This document shows positions 27,151 through 34,190 of a DNA stretch of 64,000 nt, one piece after another. The stretch's first letter is position 1. Each line of letters begins with the position of its first letter. This DNA comes from Nostoc linckia z4 (GTDB taxonomy: Bacteria; Cyanobacteriota; Cyanobacteriia; Cyanobacteriales; Nostocaceae). The notes under the pieces were generated by a model that was not told the origin of the DNA, did no database searches, and saw only the letters and a list, made by a program, of their open reading frames with translations. The position numbers and the translations under genes were made by a program. The DNA lies in NCBI RefSeq assembly GCF_002608075.1, contig NZ_LAHA01000008.1, forward strand, positions 1 to 64,000, in the 5' to 3' direction.

Positions 27151-27356
27151 GCGCTTCTTCTAAGCTCGACTTTATCCAAAAATAAGAACTTGGTTCTCTT
27201 GATACGGCAAAAACCCTAGCTTCTTGGCAAAAACTTTTTCTATGCCACTGATTATTGGTGAAATCGAAAAAGTAAAACTACCGTCCCACAAAGGTTTCAG
27301 CGTCAGCTTGAGCGTTGCTAGAAAATGGATAAAGTCGAGCTAAGACTAAGAAGCGA
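27151..27356. mobile_element. MITE-like element with long inverted ends
   Basis: AGCTCGACTTTATCCA (27163-27178) is perfectly inverted at 27326-27341. The outer flanks GCGCTTCTTCTA (27151-27162) and AAGACTAAGAAGCGA (27342-27356) are also complementary with small gaps. The unit is about 206 bp, has no intact gene, and starts 6 bp after the AAA gene stop. It is probably a non-autonomous IS derivative; the parental IS is not in the window. Confidence 0.65.
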
Positions 27357-27365
27357 TGTCTGCGG

Positions 27366-27452
27366 TGAGCGATCGCGAACAGGGGGGCGTAGCCCATCGC
27401 GAATAGGGTCTCGTAAAGCCTGCGGCATAGCTTCGCTTAGGGCGCAGCCTAA
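27366..27452. repeat. GC-rich repeat cluster
   Basis: GAGCGATCGCGAACAGG, GGCGTAGCCCATCGCG and GTAAAGCCTGCGGCATAG-type words pack this stretch. It has the look of Nostoc palindromic repeats and sits between the MITE-like element and the WGR gene. A 61-codon open frame across it was rejected as a repeat artefact. Confidence 0.5.
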
Positions 27453-27615
27453 AAAGAGAAACGAACGACAAAATGAAATAAGTTACTCCACGTTAAATTT
27501 TTACTAATTTGGCAATGCCTAATTAGTAATGATTTGAAGCTTTTATCAAATGAACATTTTAACAACAGATGTTCATTTGACATGGCAATATTGTACTTTA
27601 AATTAGGTCAAAAAT

Positions 27616-28167
27616 ATGGAAATTTACTTAATATTTGTAAATGCAGCTCAGAACAGTAACAAATTCTGGAGTGCAAAAGTTGAGCAAGGTAATCTAACTG
27701 TTGAGTGGGGTAGGGTCGGCTACAAATCTCAGCAAAAAGTACACTCTTTTGGTAATTATCAACAAGCAGTTTCTAAATTCCACAATCTCGTGGCTGAGAA
27801 GAAAATGAAAGGCTACCGAGAAAGCCAACCTCAAATTGATAGTACTTCTGATTCTCTAGAAATCAAAAGAGCTATCCAATTACTGGAGATATTGCGCCCT
27901 TATGTAGCACAAAGACAATTTGCCAATATAAATTATCTAGAGACATTAAACCAATATTTAAAAATTGTTCCTACACCTTTAGGAATGAAAATAGACCCGT
28001 CTCGAATATACCGCGATGTGGCAGATGTTGAACATCAACTATCACTGCTGAACTCTTTGTTGGAAACTGATTCTGTGCTGGCTGATAACACTACAGAAGA
28101 ATCTGCTAATAACAGCAAAGTTATCAGTTTAAAAAGCATTGGAAAGAACTTTTGGAGGCATTTGTAG
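27616..28167 (+). CDS. WGR-domain protein
   Basis: 183 residues. The N-terminal half is a WGR domain: FVNAAQNSNKFWSAKVE, then LTVEWGRVGYKSQ with the signature near residues 29-36, and a QAVSKFHNLVAEKKMKGYRE helix. WGR domains bind nucleic acid ends in PARPs and also occur alone in bacteria. The C-terminal half (about 80-160) is helical (KRAIQLLEILRPYVAQRQF, YLETLNQYLKIVPTPLG). It is positioned like a PARP regulatory domain, but no ADP-ribosyltransferase domain follows. It lies upstream of the sliding-clamp gene, suggesting a role at DNA ends in this element's replication or repair. Confidence 0.8.
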   Translation: MEIYLIFVNAAQNSNKFWSAKVEQGNLTVEWGRVGYKSQQKVHSFGNYQQAVSKFHNLVAEKKMKGYRESQPQIDSTSDSLEIKRAIQLLEILRPYVAQRQFANINYLETLNQYLKIVPTPLGMKIDPSRIYRDVADVEHQLSLLNSLLETDSVLADNTTEESANNSKVISLKSIGKNFWRHL

Positions 28168-28370
28168 AACTTAATAATTCAGGAGCGGAGCCTGATACTC
28201 CGAAAGCTACGATTAGAATAAAGGCTTACCTGAGAGCGGTTAAATGGGATATATCAGTAAAACTCTGTATGTCTCACAGAGTAAAAGCATCTGATTCAAA
28301 ACTTCACATCCTTTATTTTCTGCTATCGCAGTCACCTTTCTAACAATGACGCAACCAGAAATAAATTATC

Positions 28371-29825
28371 ATGACTCAAACAGCATCGAAACAAAGGGTA
28401 AAGCCTGCCAATCAGACCAAAAAAACAAGTGTAGCTACTCCTAAAGGCGAAAATGAAGTATCAGCAAATATCCCAGACATATCTACAGGTAAAAAGAAAA
28501 AACCTACATCTCCAGATGCTGATACTTCAACTGAGCCTATCTCAAATAAGCGTACTAATAAACGTTCTGCCAAATCAGAGTTAAACTCTCAACCACTTAT
28601 AGAATCAGCAATGGAGGTAATCTGCTCACAAACTAAATTTCACGATGCACTCTCTTTAGTGAGTTGTGCTACCCCAGCTAAACCTACCCATCCGATTCTT
28701 GCTAATGCTCTAATCATTGCAGATATCGAAACACAAGAGATACATTTAACTGTTACTGATTTAGCATTAACAATTCAGGCAAGTTTTGAAGCCCAGGTGT
28801 TGCTCAAGGGTGAAATTACTGTACCAGTGGAAATGCTATTTGAGATAGTTAAGCATTGCCCTAATGGTAATATTAGCCTCAGTAGTCAGACTCAGATTAT
28901 ACAGCTTATTGATGAGGAGAAGCAAACAAAAATCTGTTCTCTCAGTTTATCTGATACTGATGGAAAATATGAAATTAGAGGCATTAATGCTGAAGAATTT
29001 CCACATATTTCTACAATTGATGCTACTCCCATTCCTCTGCCAACAACAGTTTTCAAAGATGGTTTGAAAGGTGTGATTTATGCTATTAGCACTGATGAAA
29101 ATAAATATATCTTGACCGGAGTTCATATTCAAATTACACAGGAGAAGTTAAAGTTTATTGGTACTGATGGGCATCGAGTCGCAACCACTGAACTTTCAAC
29201 TCAAGGAATAGGTAGAAAACCCCGCAAACAAGTAGAATCTGAAGAAATAATCCAATTTACTCTTCCTGGTCGAGTCCTCAAGGAACTAGCGCGTAACTTG
29301 GATGATTCTGTCGAATTCATTAATCTGTTGTATGATGCCCAAAGTAATCGTTTGGGTTTTGCTTGGCAAGATATTATCCTCAGATGTCAATGTCTCGAAG
29401 GAACTTACCCTGACTGCGAACAGTTATTGGCAAGATTTAGCTTTGACCGAGAAGTAATCCTAGAAAAAGCATTTTTAGTCAAAGCACTGGAACGGTTAGC
29501 TGTGTTAACAGATAAAAAAGAGAAAGGTATTTATTTACAGTTTGATGGAAGTTTGCAGCAGTTACGATTATCAATTGAACGGGAGTTTGGCAAAGGCGAT
29601 CAGGTTATTGCTGCTCATCTACCATCAGAAATGTCATTGAATATTCAGTTTAACCTCAAGTATTTAGTAGAAGCAGCCAAAGCAATTCCTAGTTCCGCTA
29701 TCAAAATGCACTTGCAACAATCAGATCATCCTGCCATGTTGGTTCCTTATGGAGATAGACCAAATCCAGAACTGCAAATGGAAATGCGTCAATTCTTATT
29801 GCCACTGTACACTCTAAATACTTAA
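28371..29825 (+). CDS. dnaN: DNA polymerase III beta subunit (sliding clamp) with N-terminal extension
   Basis: 484 residues. About the first 78 are a Lys/Thr/Ser/Pro-rich, probably disordered extension absent from chromosomal DnaN (about 370-390 residues). The clamp proper starts near MEVICSQTKFHDALSLV. It continues with TPAKPTHPILANALIIA, ITVPVEMLFEIVKHCP, FIGTDGHRVATTEL (the conserved TDxHRL-type motif), LPGRVLKELAR and the third domain with FDREVILEKAFLVKALERLAVLTD. The C-terminus MRQFLLPLYTLNT replaces the usual YxxMPMRL. It forms the ring that tethers DNA polymerase. The DnaX and HolA homologues lie 0.9 and 2.3 kb downstream, on the same strand. Confidence 0.9.
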   Translation: MTQTASKQRVKPANQTKKTSVATPKGENEVSANIPDISTGKKKKPTSPDADTSTEPISNKRTNKRSAKSELNSQPLIESAMEVICSQTKFHDALSLVSCATPAKPTHPILANALIIADIETQEIHLTVTDLALTIQASFEAQVLLKGEITVPVEMLFEIVKHCPNGNISLSSQTQIIQLIDEEKQTKICSLSLSDTDGKYEIRGINAEEFPHISTIDATPIPLPTTVFKDGLKGVIYAISTDENKYILTGVHIQITQEKLKFIGTDGHRVATTELSTQGIGRKPRKQVESEEIIQFTLPGRVLKELARNLDDSVEFINLLYDAQSNRLGFAWQDIILRCQCLEGTYPDCEQLLARFSFDREVILEKAFLVKALERLAVLTDKKEKGIYLQFDGSLQQLRLSIEREFGKGDQVIAAHLPSEMSLNIQFNLKYLVEAAKAIPSSAIKMHLQQSDHPAMLVPYGDRPNPELQMEMRQFLLPLYTLNT

Positions 29826-29976
29826 TAAATGTTAACCGCAATCTTGAAGTTTTGTAGATTGTTTTGGATACGAGTGGTGTTTATTTTAGACGGGGATTTG
29901 AGCAACTCTGGACAAAACTGGACAACATAAACGCTAAATAACGAAAATCCTCGATTTTGACAAATAGAAACTGTGC

Positions 29977-30014
29977 ATTTTGGCGGTAAATATCCGACTA
30001 GTTGCCGCCAAAAT
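29977..30014. terminator. Hairpin between dnaN and xisI
   Basis: ATTTTGGCGG (29977-29986) and CCGCCAAAAT (30005-30014) form a perfect 10-bp stem with an 18-nt loop. It lies 152 bp after the dnaN stop and may end that transcript; no T-run follows on the + strand, so the call is tentative. Confidence 0.4.
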
Positions 30015-30088
30015 ACCAAACAAGCAGTTATTAATGAAAATCACCTGCTGTTAATAGTTGTAAATACAGAAAAGGAGGAAATTCGGCA

Positions 30089-30442
30089 ATGGATAAGCTA
30101 GACCAATATCGCAATGCTATCAAGAAAATATTGACTGAGTATTACGAAACTACTAAGACTCAAGTTGTAAAAGATGCGGGAGTTGAAGTAAGCGATCGCT
30201 TGGCTTTTGATGAAACAAGAGATCAATATCTTTGGTTTAGGTTTGGCTGGGATGACAAAAAGCAAATACAGTATATTATCATCTATCTCTGCATTAAAAA
30301 TGGCAAAGTTTGGGTGGAAGAAGATGCAACTAATTTATGCGTTGTTGATGATTTGCTATCAGCCGGAATACCTCAAGCCGATATTGTTTTGGGTTTTCAT
30401 CATCCCAGTAAACGAGGTTTAACAGAATTTGCTACTGCTTAA
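30089..30442 (+). CDS. xisI: XisI-like fdxN-element excision controlling factor
   Basis: 117 residues of the XisI family: MDKLDQYRNAIKKILTEYY at the start, then RLAFDETRDQYLWFRFGWDDKKQIQYIIIYLCIKNGKVWVEEDATN and GIPQADIVLGFHHPSKRGLTEFA at the end. XisI was first described as a controlling factor for developmental excision of the fdxN element in Anabaena, where it acts with XisH. XisH/XisI pairs are very common in heterocystous genomes. No xisH is next to this copy. AAAGGAGG lies 11 bp before ATG 30089, an almost ideal ribosome-binding site. Gene context (between clamp and clamp loader) is probably incidental. Confidence 0.88.
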   Translation: MDKLDQYRNAIKKILTEYYETTKTQVVKDAGVEVSDRLAFDETRDQYLWFRFGWDDKKQIQYIIIYLCIKNGKVWVEEDATNLCVVDDLLSAGIPQADIVLGFHHPSKRGLTEFATA

Positions 30443-30533
30443 TGAGGCAAATGAAGAGTGTTGAGTTTCAAGTGCTGAGTTGAAAGACCGCCCACAATTC
30501 GGAAAGTATCAACCTTCTCCTGATAAAAAGATT

Positions 30534-30610
30534 CCGCCCACAAGGGGAGTTGCTCTTACCAAGTACATAAGTCAGCCGTACTTTTTAATTCACTCAGGAC
30601 TCAGCACTGA
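30534..30610. repeat. Dispersed intergenic repeat, copy 1
   Basis: Key words in order are CCGCCCACAAGGGGAG, ACCAAGTACATAA, GTACTTTTTAAT, ACTCAGGACTCA and GCACTGAG. The same series, with small changes and in inverse orientation, is at 56789-56890. Confidence 0.6.
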
Positions 30611-30717
30611 GTATGGTAAATTCTACTAGGAACGGTTGAGCAAATCAGCCTATTTTGGAATCAAAATTACACCCCCTTAACAGGGGTAAGGGCGACAAAT
30701 TAAGGTTAATGAATCCT

Positions 30718-32154
30718 ATGTCTACAGTCGCCCTACATCAAAAATATAGACCCCAGACAATAGCCGAATTAGTTGGACAGCCCTACATCAAAACTGCTCT
30801 GACTAATGCTGTCAAATACCTGCAAATTGCACCAGCTTATTTGTTTACAGGTTCTAGAGGCACAGGTAAAACTTCAACTGCTCGGATATTTGCTAAATCC
30901 CTCAATTGCCTCAACACTAAAAAACCAACTGACCAACCTTGTGGTATTTGTCAATCCTGCCGTTCAATTGAAACCAGTAATAGCCTAGATGTCAGTGAAA
31001 TTGATGCTGCTTCTAATAATGGTGTAGATGATGCCCGTGCTTTAATTGAGCGCAGTACCTTAGCACCTGTTGCAGGACGTTACCGAATTTTTATTCTCGA
31101 TGAGTGCCATTGTCTAACCGGTAACGCCTTCAATGCTTTACTTAAGTGTATTGAAGAACCGCCACCTCATGTAGTATTCATTCTCTGCACAACAGAACTA
31201 CACAAGGTGTTACCTACTATTGTCAGCCGTTGTCAGGTGTTTAATTTCCGCACTTTGTCTGTTCAGGCAATTGTGCAGCACCTCGGTATTGTAGCAGATG
31301 CAGAATCTATCTCTATTGATGAGGAGGCACTAACAGCGATCGCTCGACTTAGCGATGGTGGACTCAGAGATGCACTGCAATTACTCGGTCAGGTGAGTCT
31401 TTTAGATGAAGATATCACTGCCAATCATGTCATGGAAATCGCTGGTGGTGTGACCCAAACAGAATTAATGTCAATTTTACAGGCAATATCCACCAACAAC
31501 ACCTTTAACTTGCTGCAAGTAGCAAGAGTTTTAGTAGATTCTGGTAAAACGCCCAAATTGATTCTCTCCAACTTACTGCAAACATACCGAGATTTACTGA
31601 TTATCAAGTCTGCACCCAAAGAGCAATCCCTGCTAACTGGTTGTATTAGCTATGCTCAACTCAAGGTTTTAGCAAATCACTGGAATTTCGAGACGCTTAA
31701 CTTGTCTCTAGCAGAGTTACAAAAAGCAGAAAACTATCTTCGGTACACAGTAAATGCTGCTGTGTGGTTAGAAGTTTGCTTACTGAACCTGATACCCAGT
31801 TTATTGGCTGTCAGTGCAACCAAGATGCTAACTGTTAAACCTGTAAATGACAAAGGGCATGATAGCAACTTGTTACCAGCAGTTGCAGCCAATACCGCTA
31901 ACCTGGCTCAAATTTGGCAGCAGGTGATGGATACGGCTAAACCCAGCAATCAAAAGCTGTTGGCTCATGCAAATCTCGTTAAATTGCAAGATGACAAGGC
32001 AATTTTAGAGGTTACACCAGCTTACTTGAATAAGTTTGAGAGTAGTAAAGAGGCGATCGCTAAAATGCTGCAACGAGCTACCCAAAGTCAACAACCAATG
32101 ACTGTGTTAATTAAAACTGCCAACAAGAGCAGTAATGGGAGGGTAAAAGCATGA
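30718..32154 (+). CDS. dnaX: DNA polymerase III clamp-loader subunit gamma/tau-like (short DnaX)
   Basis: 478 residues from ATG 30718 (MSTVALHQKYRPQTIAELVGQ); ATG 30709 and an upstream TTG are alternatives. Walker A is GSRGTGKTSTARIFAKSLNC. The zinc site has four Cys (NC..., PCGICQSC). SEIDAASNNGVDDAR and the Walker B FILDECHCLTGNAFNALLKCIEEPP follow, then the SRC motif (IVSRCQVFNF) with the arginine finger. The C-terminal part (about 370-478: IWQQVMDTAKPSNQKLLAHANLV) resembles the end of chromosomal cyanobacterial DnaX, but most of the tau extension is missing, so it is nearer a gamma form. The stop overlaps the holA start by 4 bp, indicating translational coupling. Confidence 0.9.
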   Translation: MSTVALHQKYRPQTIAELVGQPYIKTALTNAVKYLQIAPAYLFTGSRGTGKTSTARIFAKSLNCLNTKKPTDQPCGICQSCRSIETSNSLDVSEIDAASNNGVDDARALIERSTLAPVAGRYRIFILDECHCLTGNAFNALLKCIEEPPPHVVFILCTTELHKVLPTIVSRCQVFNFRTLSVQAIVQHLGIVADAESISIDEEALTAIARLSDGGLRDALQLLGQVSLLDEDITANHVMEIAGGVTQTELMSILQAISTNNTFNLLQVARVLVDSGKTPKLILSNLLQTYRDLLIIKSAPKEQSLLTGCISYAQLKVLANHWNFETLNLSLAELQKAENYLRYTVNAAVWLEVCLLNLIPSLLAVSATKMLTVKPVNDKGHDSNLLPAVAANTANLAQIWQQVMDTAKPSNQKLLAHANLVKLQDDKAILEVTPAYLNKFESSKEAIAKMLQRATQSQQPMTVLIKTANKSSNGRVKA

Positions 32155-33134
32155 TTGTCTTGCTGACAGGTGACGACCAACACGCCATCCAAGAACAGCT
32201 CAACCAATACAAAGCAGAGATTGATGCTCAATGGCTCACACTTTGCTATCACCGATTTCCAGCCGATCACCTTGACCGAGCTATCAGCGTAGCTCGCACT
32301 CGTTCCCTGACTGGTGGTAAAAAACTGGTGATTGTGGAAAATTGCCACCTCAAGCAGTGGGGTGATACTGAGTTGTCAACTTTGCAGCAGCTTGTTCAAG
32401 TGCCTGAATTCACAATTTTGGTGTTTGTCGCCACTAATGTAGATAAGCGCTTGAAGATTTACAAACATATTGTCAAGTATGCCCAGTTGTCTGAGTTTCC
32501 GTTGATACCACCTTGGTGTAATGATTTGATTGAAAAGGCGATCGCAACTCAGGCGAAAAAAATCAAGCTGGTGCTGTCAAAGGATGTAGTGGAATATCTA
32601 GCAGAAGCAATTGGTAACGACATGACCCGTGCAGCCACAGAGTTACGCAAACTGTATATCTATGGTAATGGCAGACAACTTGAACTTGCAGAAGTAAAAG
32701 AGTTAGTGCCATGTCAGACTCAGAATAGCCTACAACTGGCATCTGCTATTCGCCAAGGAGAAAGTAATCAAGTTTTGCACCTGCTGGATGATTTACTGTC
32801 ACGCTCCGAACCATTACTGGTGATTGTTGCTACTCTCTTAACACAGTTTAGAACTTGGCTGTGGGTTAAGTCTGCGATCGCTTCTGGGGTTAAGAAAGAT
32901 AGTGAATTAGCTCAACTGTGCAGTATCAGCAATCCTAATCGCATTTACTACTTGCGTCAGGAGGTAGCAAATACAAACATCAATGCTTTAGCTAAGGCAG
33001 TAACTATGATGCTGGATTTGGAGATGTCTATTAAGAGGGGTGCTGATAGCGGAGCGGTAGCGAGTCATCGAGCGTCAAGTAAGGATTTACTGCTAATAAT
33101 TCTTAGTGTTAGCAGGTTATTTAAGTTAACTTAA
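32151..33134 (+). CDS. holA: DNA polymerase III delta subunit (HolA-like)
   Basis: 327 residues, start ATG 32151 overlapping the dnaX stop (ATGA). The N-terminal domain has a degenerate P-loop-like opening (MIVLLTGDDQHAIQEQLN) and TRSLTGGKKLVIVENCHL, as in delta subunits. The middle contains EAIGNDMTRAATELRKLYIYG (the N/D...xxELxKL motif typical of HolA), and the C-terminal collar contains LATLLTQFRTWLWV-like (TLLTQFRTWLWVKS) and LEMSIKRGADSG. Residues 299-310 are encoded by a repeat-like GC-rich insert (33044-33080). With DnaX and DnaN it would form an element-specific clamp-loading set. Confidence 0.88.
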   Translation: MIVLLTGDDQHAIQEQLNQYKAEIDAQWLTLCYHRFPADHLDRAISVARTRSLTGGKKLVIVENCHLKQWGDTELSTLQQLVQVPEFTILVFVATNVDKRLKIYKHIVKYAQLSEFPLIPPWCNDLIEKAIATQAKKIKLVLSKDVVEYLAEAIGNDMTRAATELRKLYIYGNGRQLELAEVKELVPCQTQNSLQLASAIRQGESNQVLHLLDDLLSRSEPLLVIVATLLTQFRTWLWVKSAIASGVKKDSELAQLCSISNPNRIYYLRQEVANTNINALAKAVTMMLDLEMSIKRGADSGAVASHRASSKDLLLIILSVSRLFKLT

Positions 33135-33157
33135 TCAACATAAAGTTGACTGAGAGT

Positions 33158-33201
33158 TTTGGATTTTGGATTGTATATTTGATTTCAGTCTAAAATCCAA
33201 A
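33158..33201. terminator. Hairpin between the convergent holA and vapC-type genes
   Basis: TTTGGATTTT (33158-33167) and AAAATCCAAA (33192-33201) give a perfect 10-bp AT-rich stem with a 24-nt loop, in the gap between two convergent genes. It may work as a bidirectional terminator. Confidence 0.4.
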
Positions 33202-33265
33202 TTCACTAATAATGATATTAGTATCTAATATAGCTTTCACAAGTTATGTTTACCCTTGTCTCGCC

Positions 33266-33700
33266 TTAGACAACTTCAGTGCTATTAACAAACCAATTTT
33301 CAACCTTTAAATTATTAAAAAATTCAAAATCAGAAACATTATTAGTTACCAAGATTAAATTATTACAGTAAGCAATACTCGCAATTTGACCATCTACAAA
33401 AGCAGGAGTTTTGCCAATCTTGGATAATCTAGCCCTTTCTTGGGCGTGCCATTGTGCTGCCTTTAAATCGTAATCAAGGACTGGTAAATTTAATACAGAT
33501 TCATGAATATAATTCCAAAGAGACTCTCGCCGCTTAGATTCTGGCAACCGCAAACAGCCATGTAAAAGTTCATGAATAACAACACTAGAAACAGCAACTT
33601 CTGATTTATGAATATCTAGTTTGTGCAAAACATTGACATTAGGAATAGGACGTGCTGGCTCTGAGAGAATATTGGTATCAAGTAAGTATTTCAAGCTCAT
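33266..33700 (-). CDS. vapC: VapC-type PIN-domain toxin
   Basis: 144 residues. The PIN-domain acidic residues are in place: D8 (YLLDTNI), E44 (VIHELLHG), D103 (FVDGQIASIA) and D124 (TNNVSDF). It matches FitB/VapC-type ribonuclease toxins in length and motif spacing. ATG 33700 overlaps the antitoxin stop by 4 bp (ATGA on the gene strand), the normal coupled antitoxin-first order. VapC toxins cut tRNA or rRNA; the target of this one cannot be read from sequence. Confidence 0.9.
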   Translation of the reverse strand: MSLKYLLDTNILSEPARPIPNVNVLHKLDIHKSEVAVSSVVIHELLHGCLRLPESKRRESLWNYIHESVLNLPVLDYDLKAAQWHAQERARLSKIGKTPAFVDGQIASIAYCNNLILVTNNVSDFEFFNNLKVENWFVNSTEVV

Positions 33701-33921
33701 AGCTCAATTTCTCTTCCCACACTGCGATCTCGTAAGTCAGCGAAATCATCATCATTAAAGATAATTCCCTCGCTTTGGATTACTTTTCTAAATTTTTGTA
33801 ATCCCTCCCAAAAATTATCCCCTCTAGATTCCTCCTTTTTTTTACGGAGAAACTCAAACAAATAGTCCCGTTCTTCTGTGGGTAAACTTTCAATAGAATT
33901 AATAATTTCTTGTAAATTCAT
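33697..33921 (-). CDS. VapB-type antitoxin
   Basis: 74 residues immediately before, and overlapping, the PIN toxin. The N-terminus (NLQEIINSIESLPTEERDYLFEFLRKK) is helical, as in the cyanobacterial antitoxins paired with PIN toxins, and an acidic C-terminus (FNDDDFADLRDRSVGREIEL) looks like a toxin-binding tail. GGAGG sits just upstream of ATG 33921 on the gene strand. The fold class (no clear AbrB or RHH) is uncertain. Confidence 0.8.
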   Translation of the reverse strand: MNLQEIINSIESLPTEERDYLFEFLRKKKEESRGDNFWEGLQKFRKVIQSEGIIFNDDDFADLRDRSVGREIEL

Positions 33922-34082
33922 CAGAGAACCTCCTAATTAAGTAAACCTACCTTTGCTAACTCTATTTTAATCTCTAAATCCAAAGCCTTAGCCTCTTACA
34001 TTTAGCCAATTTATGCAAAAATAGGATACGATATTATGCTGATCGGCGGCAAATGTTTCTGGAGAACAGAAACAGCGATTAG

Positions 34083-34113
34083 CGTAGGCGTAACCCGCCG
34101 CAGGCATCGCCAG
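34083..34113. repeat. Inverted copy of the GCGATGCCTG...TACGCCTACGCTA repeat
   Basis: Reads TAGCGTAGGCGTAACCCGC, then CGCAGGCATCGC, the reverse complement of the copy near 40783-40816. It sits in the spacer between the VapB-type antitoxin and the large helical-repeat gene. Confidence 0.65.
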
Positions 34114-34190
34114 CGCAATCATCAATAATCCACCAATTTTAACTGTAGATGAATCTACAGCTAATTTAGATCCTTTAAATGAAAAAACAA

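Noticed and set aside
27325..27507. 61-codon open frame
   Set aside because: It covers the end of the MITE-like element and repeat DNA; Arg/Gly/Ser-rich translation is a repeat artefact.
28152..28343. Short open frame after the WGR gene
   Set aside because: Overlaps the WGR gene end, poor composition and no ribosome-binding site.
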